From the NCBI GenBank assembly GCA_903913885.1, contig CAIWMX010000095.1:1-64000 (forward strand): a stretch of 64,000 bases of DNA, written 5' to 3'. The translations under genes and the position numbers were made by a program. This document shows positions 17,441 through 24,830 of this stretch, piece by piece; position 1 is the stretch's first letter; each line of letters opens with the position of its first letter. This DNA is from an uncultured Bacteroidales bacterium. Lineage in GTDB: Bacteria > Bacteroidota > Bacteroidia > Bacteroidales > FEN-979. The notes under the pieces were generated by a model, which did no database searches, had not been told where the DNA came from, and was given only the letters and a program-made list of their open reading frames with translations.

Positions 17441-18100
17441 TCAAACCTCCACAATCTTATTCCTGATCGCATACTTGATCAGTTCGACGGTTGATTTAAG
17501 TTCCAGTTTTTTCATGATATGGTTCTTGTGGGTCTCCACGGTACGGATGCTGATGTCGAGTTTGTCGCTGATCTCCTTGTTAATAAATCCTTCGGCGAAA
17601 AGCTTCAGGATCTCGATTTCCCTGGTAGTAAGGGGAACAGGCCCGCGCTGGGGCATGGTGTCGTCTTCCTTGGCTTTACGGACATAGCTGCGGAGCATTA
17701 TCCTTGAGATGGAATCGGCAAAAAACTCCTCTCCCTGGTAAATTGTCTGAATGGCAGTAAGTAGTTCCTCGCGGGAGGTGTTTTTTGGCAGGTAGCCGCG
17801 GGCTCCGGCTTTCACCGAATTAAAAATGAAATCTTCATTCGTGTACATCGACAGGATCAGCACCCTGGTTTCAGGGTATTCAACGCTGACGCGTTTGGTG
17901 ATATCGATGCCGGAGGTGTCGGGCAGGGAAATGTCAAGGATCAGGATGTCGGGAGGTTCTACGGCAATTTTTTCAAAGCACTCCTTCCCTGAGGAAGCTT
18001 CCCCCAGGATCGTCAGATTTTCGGAACTCATGAGCAAGGCTTTGATCCCATCCCGCACCAGCTGATGGTCGTCAACGAGAAAAATCCTGATTTTTGACAT
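17441..18100 (-). CDS. NarL/LuxR-family response regulator
   Basis: The 219-residue protein has an N-terminal receiver domain (FLVDDHQLVRDG, phospho-acceptor aspartate in DILILDISLPDTSG near residue 54, and YLPKNTSREEL). A C-terminal LuxR helix-turn-helix domain follows (LTTREIEILKLFAEGFINKEIS with TVETHKNHIMKKL). It overlaps the upstream sensor kinase by 29 bases and is surely its partner. Its target genes cannot be read here. Confidence 0.93.
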   Translation of the reverse strand: MSKIRIFLVDDHQLVRDGIKALLMSSENLTILGEASSGKECFEKIAVEPPDILILDISLPDTSGIDITKRVSVEYPETRVLILSMYTNEDFIFNSVKAGARGYLPKNTSREELLTAIQTIYQGEEFFADSISRIMLRSYVRKAKEDDTMPQRGPVPLTTREIEILKLFAEGFINKEISDKLDISIRTVETHKNHIMKKLELKSTVELIKYAIRNKIVEV

Positions 18101-19916
18101 AGGTTATATAGATTGGAACATTGACAGTGATTTTTGAGCCTTTTCCCGGCTCCGACATAATTTCAATACGGCCCTGCAACAGGCTGGCCCGTTCACGCAT
18201 GTTATGGATCCCGTTACCACCTCCCTTTCCGGCCGTTTCGGGCGAAAATCCCTTTCCGTTGTCGCGGATAACGAGGGTTAGCGAATCCTCCCCGCGGCTA
18301 AGTGTGACCCATACCTCACGCGCCCCGGCATGTTTGACGATGTTGCTGATGGCTTCCTGCGTGATCCGGTAGATATAAGTCTTGGTTTTTTTATCCAGGT
18401 CGTCGTAGTCGCCTGCAGCATCAAAGTGGATGCGTAAACCGGAGTGCTCGCCTGTTTCGGAAAAGAGGTTGCGGAATGCAATGGCAATGCCGAAAGCTTC
18501 CAGGACCGACGGCATCAGGTTATTCGAAATCCGCCGGACCTCATCGATGATCTGGTCAAAATATTTTTTCAGTTCCTGGATGGAGTTCCTTATGTCTTTT
18601 CCTTCCTGGTATAACAGACTTTCAAGACGTAGTTTGATGGCAATGAGCAGCTGGCCGATGCCGTCGTGCAACTCCCGGGAGAGGCGTTGCCGTTCCATCT
18701 CCTCCCCGTCGATGACCGACCGCATCCTTCCGAAACGCTCCTGTTGCAGTTCCGTGGTTTTTTCCTTGATCTGACTGGCCATGATGTTGAACGATTCGGT
18801 GAGCGCCCCAATTTCATCCCGGGTTGATACCGGGAGTTCAAGATCATACCTCCCTTCGCCCATGTTAATGGCGGCATCTTTGAGCCGGATCAGCGGTTTT
18901 GTGATGCGTTTGGAGATAAACAGGACAAAAAAGAAAAATACGACCATGATGATCATGCTGAGTAACAGGATCCGCGTACGGGTTTCAAATATCGGGATCA
19001 TGGCTTCCTGAACGTCGATTTCGGCCAGCATAGCCCAATTCAGACCCGGAACCGCGATTTTTTCGTAGGATGAAAGTACCGGTATGCTGCGGTAATCATT
19101 GGTAGTAACAGACCCTTCCATGCCATTCATGGCATTGATGGCCGGCAGGGTATGCACCCTGGTTTTCAGGATCGATCCTGGTTGGAAACGCGACGCGGAA
19201 CGCATCAGGAAATCCCTCCCGACAAGGTAGGTTTCACCACTTAACCCCAGTCCGCTCAACGGGTTGTTATTCAGCATGATTGAATTGATAGCATCAGCCG
19301 GGATCAACAATACCAGCATGCCGCAGGCTGTAGGTTTTCCCTGCATGCTGTCAGTTATCATCGAACCAATCAGCTGGTATGGCGTGCCTGTTCCGCGACC
19401 CTGCATCATATCACACACCACCACAGGCTGGCTATTAAGCTGATTCTGCAGGAATCCGGCCAATGAATCAGGCAGTACGGTGCTCATAGCCTGGCAAACC
19501 GGGTCGGCCGGCTGATGAAAACACCCCGAGATACACCCGCCCTGCCTTCCAAAGATAAAAAATGCTGAAAAATACTGTCCGAACGTGCCAAACTTCTTCG
19601 CGATATTCCTGGCTGTACTATCGGGTACCGAAATTCTTCCCGAGAAACCGGGCTGGCCGGTACGGCTGATCTGCATCGCGGCCTCCTTTATATTTTCAGT
19701 CCCGGCCATGAAGGTGATCTCTCTGATCCGGTCAGCATAAAACTGATCAATCTGGTTCTTTTTTACGATGCGCAGCGAGGTGAGCTGATCAAAAGTCCGG
19801 CTCATAAGCGCCGATTTGGTGCTGTAAAAGGAGACCATGCTGATTATCAATATTGCCCCTGCGCCTAGTAAAACGAAGTAAAGGGTGAGTTTTTCGGTGA
19901 GTGGTGTGTACTTCAT
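18072..19916 (-). CDS. HisKA_3-type sensor histidine kinase
   Basis: The 614-residue kinase has an N-terminal membrane segment, a long extracytoplasmic sensor region to about residue 300, a second membrane segment and a HAMP linker (SKRITKPLIRLKDAA). The dimerisation helix carries the H-box RELHDGIGQ, followed by a HATPase domain with DNGKGFSP and GNGIHNMRERA. This is the NarX/DesK type that pairs with LuxR-type regulators. The sensor resembles a double-Cache region but no ligand can be named. It is divergent from the M1 peptidase gene. Confidence 0.9.
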   Translation of the reverse strand: MKYTPLTEKLTLYFVLLGAGAILIISMVSFYSTKSALMSRTFDQLTSLRIVKKNQIDQFYADRIREITFMAGTENIKEAAMQISRTGQPGFSGRISVPDSTARNIAKKFGTFGQYFSAFFIFGRQGGCISGCFHQPADPVCQAMSTVLPDSLAGFLQNQLNSQPVVVCDMMQGRGTGTPYQLIGSMITDSMQGKPTACGMLVLLIPADAINSIMLNNNPLSGLGLSGETYLVGRDFLMRSASRFQPGSILKTRVHTLPAINAMNGMEGSVTTNDYRSIPVLSSYEKIAVPGLNWAMLAEIDVQEAMIPIFETRTRILLLSMIIMVVFFFFVLFISKRITKPLIRLKDAAINMGEGRYDLELPVSTRDEIGALTESFNIMASQIKEKTTELQQERFGRMRSVIDGEEMERQRLSRELHDGIGQLLIAIKLRLESLLYQEGKDIRNSIQELKKYFDQIIDEVRRISNNLMPSVLEAFGIAIAFRNLFSETGEHSGLRIHFDAAGDYDDLDKKTKTYIYRITQEAISNIVKHAGAREVWVTLSRGEDSLTLVIRDNGKGFSPETAGKGGGNGIHNMRERASLLQGRIEIMSEPGKGSKITVNVPIYITYVKNQDFSR

Positions 19917-19926
19917 TGTTTTTTAC

Positions 19927-19934
19927 TACTTTTG
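19927..19934 (+). promoter_or_regulatory. Candidate -7 box for the M1 peptidase
   Basis: TACTTTTG matches TAnnTTTG, 60 bases before the ATG. Its transcript would overlap the leader of the divergent kinase gene. Confidence 0.4.
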
Positions 19935-19970
19935 AATCATCCTGACGTTGAACCCTGAATGATCCGGGAA

Positions 19971-19978
19971 CAAACATA
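19971..19978 (-). promoter_or_regulatory. Candidate -7 box for the sensor kinase
   Basis: Minus-strand TATGTTTG matches TAnnTTTG, 54 bases before the kinase ATG. Confidence 0.4.
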
Positions 19979-19994
19979 CTAAAAATAAGCGTTT

Positions 19995-22361
19995 ATGAGG
20001 TTACATATTATAAGAGAAACACGTAACTCCCTTTTGGTTGTGATCCTGTTCTTGTTACCGGTACTGTTATTCAAGCAGGGAGGCAGGGTGTTCAGCCAGG
20101 AAAAAACCGTCACCTATTACGCCGATCCTTCGGCAGTTGCACCCGATCTCTCCATTGCCATCACCCACCTTACCGCGCACGTAAGTTTCAAACCGGAACA
20201 AAACCTGGTGATGGGTTCAGCAGAATTTGACTTTACCCCTAACCGCTATCATCCTGATTCCATCATTTTTCAGACACCTGAATTCTCCGTTTCTTCCGTT
20301 AAAATAAACGGAAAGGATGTTCAATACCACCAGTCCGGATCACGGTTGATCATCCCCCCGGCATCTTACATCCTTCGTCCTTCGTCGCTCATCCCTCGTC
20401 CTTCGTCCCGTATACTGATTACCTATACGTCAACACCCATGGCAGGTCCCATCTATTTCATCGGTTGGAAACCTGAAGAGGCCGGCAAGCGCCGGGAGAT
20501 CTGGGCACATCGCCCTTCCGGATGGCTTCCATACATGGACGGCAGGATCACGGTGGATATGTATATTACTTTTGACAGGAGGTTCAACGTATTTTCAAAT
20601 GGGGAACGGGTTGAAATACAAGAGAATGCCGACAGTACGCGTACATGGCATTATGCGATGAAAAAAAATCACCCGTTTTTCTCAACGGCGCTGGTGATTG
20701 GGGATTACCAGTACCAGTCATCTAAAACGGCCTCTGGGACGCCGCTTGAATTCTGGTATTACACCGATATGCCCGACCGGGTTTCAACCACATACAAGTA
20801 CACCGAACAGATGTTCACATTCTTCGATAAGGAGATCGGCGTAAGATATCCCTACCCGGTATACCGTGAAGCACCCGTGATCGATTATATGTATGGTGCC
20901 ATGGAGACCACAACCAGTACAGTGTTTGGCGATTATATGCTCATCACGCCCAGGGCATGGTGGCAGCGCAATTATGTGAATGTGAATGCACATGAACTGG
21001 CCCACCAGTGGTTCGGCAATTGTGTGGCTCATTTTGTGAACCGGGATGTATGGCTTACAGAGAGTTTCGCGACCTATTTTGCTAAAATGTTCGAAAAGAG
21101 CATCTATGGGGCCGATTATTACCAGAATATCAGGAATGATGAGCTGACCCTTGTTTTTGAAGCGGCCAGGAAAAACGATTACCCTGTTGGCGGTTCGCAG
21201 GGCGGCGTGCAGCGGATCTACCAGAAAGGGTCCCTTGTTCTGGACATGCTGCATGATGTGATGGGTGACCCGGAATTTAAAGATGCGATCAGGATGTACG
21301 TGGAAAAATACCGGTTCGGCTATGCCGAAACGAACGATTTCATGCGTTGCTGTTATGATGCCACCGGGAAATCATATAACTGGTTTTTCAATGAATGGAT
21401 ATTGAGAGGGGGAGAACCAGAATATCATGTTCGCGATTCGGTTGCAGTGGATCCTGCAGGGAACCAGTCGACGGTGTTTAAAGTTACGCAGACCCATGAA
21501 ACCAGTGAGCTGACAGGTCTTTTCAGCATGCCTATAGTGTTTGAAGTACACTATGCCGACGGGAGCAAAGACAGTGTGACGTACCGGGTTGAAAAAAAGT
21601 TCACGGAAGTTGCTTTACCGAACCGGAACAAGAAGAAAATTTCCTACCTGCTTTTTGACCCCGACAGGAGAATCCTGAAAAAGGTCGTCTTCGATCGTCC
21701 TTTCGACCAGCTTGCGGCCCAGGCTGTCACGGCCCCGAACATGATCGACCGGTATGATGCGCTGCAGGCGCTGCGTCCTGTCGCTGCAGAGAAGAAGCTG
21801 GAAACCCTTGCAGGGCTCTTTCGCAAGGAACCTTTCTGGCTGGTAAAATCAGAGATACTTGAGCAACTGGCACAGGAGCGTTCTCCCGAGGTGGTCGAAA
21901 TTTTTAGGGAAGCCCTGCTCGACAAGGATGCAAATGTGCGTAAAGCTGCTCTGAAAAACATGGCGCCAGTGTCTGACCTGCTGCGAAATACGGTTGAGCA
22001 GATGTTGTCCGATTCAAGTTATCTCAATGTGGAACTGGCCCTGGGCGCTCTTTGTTCCTCCTTTCCCCAGGCAACCGGCTATTACCTCGGTATGACCAGT
22101 GAATTTGAAGGGTGGCGTGGGAAAAACATCCGCATGAAATGGCTTGATATCGCAATAAACAGCGGCAAAAATGAATTTCTCCCTGAGTTGGTGGCCTATA
22201 CAGGTCCGAAATTCGAATTCGAAACACGGATGAACGCATTCACCCTGCTGAAAAAATTGAAATACACCGGACCGGAGGTCGTTAAAAACGCAGAGGAGGC
22301 CAGTAAACACTGGAATAACAAACTTAGCGGCGTGGCGAAGGAGTATTTGAAGGGGCAATAA
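19995..22361 (+). CDS. M1-family zinc aminopeptidase
   Basis: The 788-residue protein starts with a hydrophobic signal segment and is probably exported. The catalytic domain shows the substrate motif GAMETTTSTVFGD (a GAMEN variant), the zinc motif HELAHQWFGN, and the third ligand glutamate in WLTESFATYF 18 residues later. The C-terminal third is helical and HEAT-like. A stretch of five heptamers at 20372-20406 is read in frame as RPSSLIPRPSSR within the N-terminal beta domain, which looks like a repeat insertion in a loop. The stop codon is followed at once by an octamer tract. Confidence 0.93.
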   Translation: MRLHIIRETRNSLLVVILFLLPVLLFKQGGRVFSQEKTVTYYADPSAVAPDLSIAITHLTAHVSFKPEQNLVMGSAEFDFTPNRYHPDSIIFQTPEFSVSSVKINGKDVQYHQSGSRLIIPPASYILRPSSLIPRPSSRILITYTSTPMAGPIYFIGWKPEEAGKRREIWAHRPSGWLPYMDGRITVDMYITFDRRFNVFSNGERVEIQENADSTRTWHYAMKKNHPFFSTALVIGDYQYQSSKTASGTPLEFWYYTDMPDRVSTTYKYTEQMFTFFDKEIGVRYPYPVYREAPVIDYMYGAMETTTSTVFGDYMLITPRAWWQRNYVNVNAHELAHQWFGNCVAHFVNRDVWLTESFATYFAKMFEKSIYGADYYQNIRNDELTLVFEAARKNDYPVGGSQGGVQRIYQKGSLVLDMLHDVMGDPEFKDAIRMYVEKYRFGYAETNDFMRCCYDATGKSYNWFFNEWILRGGEPEYHVRDSVAVDPAGNQSTVFKVTQTHETSELTGLFSMPIVFEVHYADGSKDSVTYRVEKKFTEVALPNRNKKKISYLLFDPDRRILKKVVFDRPFDQLAAQAVTAPNMIDRYDALQALRPVAAEKKLETLAGLFRKEPFWLVKSEILEQLAQERSPEVVEIFREALLDKDANVRKAALKNMAPVSDLLRNTVEQMLSDSSYLNVELALGALCSSFPQATGYYLGMTSEFEGWRGKNIRMKWLDIAINSGKNEFLPELVAYTGPKFEFETRMNAFTLLKKLKYTGPEVVKNAEEASKHWNNKLSGVAKEYLKGQ
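20372..20406. repeat. Heptamer tract inside the M1 peptidase gene
   Basis: CCTTCGT, CCTTCGT, CGCTCAT, CCCTCGT and CCTTCGT lie in tandem inside the coding sequence. They belong to the same CCYWCGT family found between genes at 10653 and 58595. Confidence 0.85.
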
Positions 22362-22362
22362 A

Positions 22363-22442
22363 GTAGCGAGGTAGCGAGGTAGTGAGGTAGCGAAATGGTG
22401 AAATAGCGAAATGGTAAAATGGTAAAATGGCAAAATGGCAAA
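22363..22442. repeat. Octamer tandem tract (GTAGCGAG to ATGGCAAA, 10 units)
   Basis: Ten octamers drift from GTAGCGAG to ATGGTAAA and ATGGCAAA across the tract. It starts one base after the peptidase stop, and its last unit supplies the start codon and first codons (ATG GCA AA) of the MFS gene. Confidence 0.9.
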
Positions 22443-23691
22443 ATTTTTTGACGGGAAGGTAATAACCAGAGTTGTTTTGCTGGTCTCTTTTGTGAGCCTG
22501 TTTACGGATATTGCCAGTGAAATGCTGTACCCGGTGATGCCGGTTTACCTGAGGTCGATCGGGTTTTCGGTATTGTTGATCGGAATTCTGGAAGGGGTGG
22601 CTGAAGCCACGGCCGGGTTAAGTAAAGGCTATTTCGGCAAACTCTCTGACGTGATGCAACGGCGTGTGCCGTTTGTCCGCGCGGGATATATCATGAGCGC
22701 GCTGTCAAAACCATTGATGGCGGTTTTTACAGCACCGGTTTGGATTTTTTTCGTGCGCACCCTCGACCGGTTTGGCAAAGGGGTCAGGACCAGCGCCAGG
22801 GATGCCATGCTCAGCGATGAAACGACACCTGAACACAAGGGTAAAGTGTTCGGTTTTCACAGGTCGATGGATACGGTGGGTGCCGCCATCGGACCAGTGC
22901 TCGCACTGGTATTTCTCTGGCTATATCCCGGGCAGTACAAGTGGATGTTCTTTCTGGCCTTCTTCCCCGGTCTGGTCGCCATCGCCCTGACATTTTTGCT
23001 GAAAGACCATAAAAAAGAGGCAAAGGCAGAACCCACCGCTTCGCCTCCCGGGAGCAGTCGGAATCCCAACGTGGCTTCACCGTTGCCACATGTTGGTTTC
23101 TTCTCGTACTTCGGCTACTGGAAAAAAGCCTCTCCGGGTTTCCGGTTGCTGGTGCCGGGGTTGCTGGTATTTGCACTTTTTAACAGTTCCGACGCTTTTC
23201 TGTTGCTGGCACTGAAGGAACACCACCTTTCCGACACCATGATGATCGGGGTCTATATTTTCTACAACCTGGTATATGCCCTTTTTTCATACCCGGTTGG
23301 CATCCTGTCAGATAAAATCGGCCTGAAAACCACCCTGGTGGCCGGGCTATTCCTCTTTGCCTGCGTGTATACCGGGATTGGCATTGCCTCGTCACTGGTT
23401 GTTCTGGGATGCCTGTTTTTTCTCTATGGCCTTTATGCCGCCTGTACCGAGGGAATATCAAAAGCACTGATCTCAAATATGGCTGCAAAATCCGACACGG
23501 CCACTGCCATCGGGTTTTATAACAGCCTTGCAAGCGTCTTCGCCCTCCTGGCCAGTACGCTTGCGGGTGTTCTCTGGTTTTGGGCAGGATCATCGGTCAT
23601 GTTCATGATTTCCGGGATTGGCGTGTTCTTCGTGGCCTGCTACCTGGCCATCGTCTTCTTTTTCATGCGTGCCGGGCGGCCAGAAGCATGA
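22435..23691 (+). CDS. Major facilitator superfamily transporter
   Basis: The 418-residue protein has about twelve membrane segments and the MFS signature loop GYFGKLSDVMQRRVPFVRAGY after helix 2, with a related loop SDKIGLKTTLVAG in the second half. Sequence alone does not identify the substrate. The chosen ATG lies in the final unit of the upstream octamer tract, so the first three residues (MAK) are repeat-derived. The next in-frame candidates would cut into helix 1. Confidence 0.85.
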   Translation: MAKFFDGKVITRVVLLVSFVSLFTDIASEMLYPVMPVYLRSIGFSVLLIGILEGVAEATAGLSKGYFGKLSDVMQRRVPFVRAGYIMSALSKPLMAVFTAPVWIFFVRTLDRFGKGVRTSARDAMLSDETTPEHKGKVFGFHRSMDTVGAAIGPVLALVFLWLYPGQYKWMFFLAFFPGLVAIALTFLLKDHKKEAKAEPTASPPGSSRNPNVASPLPHVGFFSYFGYWKKASPGFRLLVPGLLVFALFNSSDAFLLLALKEHHLSDTMMIGVYIFYNLVYALFSYPVGILSDKIGLKTTLVAGLFLFACVYTGIGIASSLVVLGCLFFLYGLYAACTEGISKALISNMAAKSDTATAIGFYNSLASVFALLASTLAGVLWFWAGSSVMFMISGIGVFFVACYLAIVFFFMRAGRPEA

Positions 23692-23736
23692 TTTTAACAC
23701 GATAAATGAAATTGCAGCACTTTTTTTTAATGATCC

Positions 23737-23767
23737 TTGGTGGTTTAAAATTAATGGACTATCTTTG
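23737..23767 (+). promoter_or_regulatory. rpmB promoter (-33 TTG, -7 TATCTTTG)
   Basis: TTG at 23737-23739 is followed after exactly 20 bases by TATCTTTG at 23760-23767. This is the best full match in the window to the Bacteroidota TTG-N19/21-TAnnTTTG promoter. The rpmB ATG lies 37 bases downstream. Confidence 0.7.
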
Positions 23768-23803
23768 CACTCCATTTTGAAATACCATTTAACAAGAACT
23801 GTC

Positions 23804-24043
23804 ATGGCAAGGATTTGTGAAATTACGGGAAAGATTGCAATTAAGGGACATAAAGTGTCCCACTCCAATAAGAAATCAAAACGTTGGTTCAGCCCCAACA
23901 TCCAGACAAAGACCTTTTTTGTGGAGGAAGAAAACCGCGACATCAAACTGAGGGTGTCAGCAGAAGGTTTACGCCACATGAACAAAAAAGGTGTTTATGT
24001 CTGTATCAAGGAAGCAAGGGAAAAAGGATATCTTACCAAGTAA
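23804..24043 (+). CDS. rpmB: 50S ribosomal protein L28
   Basis: The 79-residue basic protein begins MARICEITGKIAIKGHKVSHSNKKSKRWFSPNIQ, the clear L28 signature, and ends KEAREKGYLTK. The ORF track starts at 23618 inside the MFS gene, but the ATG at 23804 follows a strong promoter and gives the normal length. rpmG, often next to rpmB in this phylum, is not present. A hairpin terminator follows, so the gene forms its own unit. Confidence 0.95.
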   Translation: MARICEITGKIAIKGHKVSHSNKKSKRWFSPNIQTKTFFVEEENRDIKLRVSAEGLRHMNKKGVYVCIKEAREKGYLTK

Positions 24044-24065
24044 TTTTTTTTTCATGGATGGAAAG

Positions 24066-24094
24066 TGCTGTTACACTGTAACAGCATTTTTTTT
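24066..24094 (+). terminator. rpmB terminator
   Basis: TGCTGTTAC pairs with GTAACAGCA around a three-base loop and is followed by eight T residues, 22 bases after the rpmB stop codon. Confidence 0.85.
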
Positions 24095-24161
24095 GTCTGT
24101 GCTTTAAGGAAATAAAGAGCAGGATTTTACGTTAATTAATGCTAAAGACCTACCATCCCGG

Positions 24162-24821
24162 ATGAAAAAGAGCCTTACCTTTTTATGTCTGCTCCTTGCG
24201 CTCCCTTTTTTTGCCATTTCACAACAGGCCGGGCTGGCCGACGACAACAGCAACCTGGTGCAGTTTTCCGGGATGACCATTACAGCCGACAGTCTCAACC
24301 CGGTTCCCTACACGAAGATCAACGACATATGCAGCCATCGCGGAACCAACAGCGATGTGAACGGATATTTCTCCTTTGTGGCGCACAAAAAAGACACGGT
24401 GGTTTTTACCGCGCTGGGTTTTAAACCAGCCTCCTTTATCATCCCCGATACCATCACCAAGCAGCGTTATTCCTTAATCCAGCTCATGACCGCCGATACG
24501 CTTACCCTGCCGGCAGCATTCATTTTCCCCTGGCCAACCCTGGAGGATTTCAAACGGGCGTTTGTCGAGATAAAAATCCCCGATGATGACCTGGCCATTG
24601 CACGCAAAAACCTCAAAGCAGCCGACATCCGGATGCGGGCAGAAAATTATCCCATGGATGCCAACATGAATTACCGCAACTTCATTGATAACCAAACCAG
24701 CAAGCTCTATTATTTTGGCCAGGTTCAGCCTTTCAACATTTTAAATCCTTTTGCCTGGGCCCAGTTCATCAAGGCCTGGAAAGACGGGAAGTTCAAATCG
24801 CAGGAGGAACGCTTAAAATAA
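24162..24821 (+). CDS. Exported carboxypeptidase-like regulatory domain protein
   Basis: The 219-residue product starts with a signal peptide (MKKSLTFLCLLLALPFFAISQ). A beta-sandwich follows with the CarboxypepD_reg pattern, including DVNGYFSFVAHKKDTVVFTALGFKPAS. In this phylum such domains often precede TonB receptors. Here a separate TonB receptor gene follows nine bases later, suggesting that the pair is cotranscribed and works together at the outer membrane. The C-terminal 90 residues match no family I recognise. Confidence 0.75.
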   Translation: MKKSLTFLCLLLALPFFAISQQAGLADDNSNLVQFSGMTITADSLNPVPYTKINDICSHRGTNSDVNGYFSFVAHKKDTVVFTALGFKPASFIIPDTITKQRYSLIQLMTADTLTLPAAFIFPWPTLEDFKRAFVEIKIPDDDLAIARKNLKAADIRMRAENYPMDANMNYRNFIDNQTSKLYYFGQVQPFNILNPFAWAQFIKAWKDGKFKSQEERLK

Positions 24822-24830
24822 ACACCGGCC

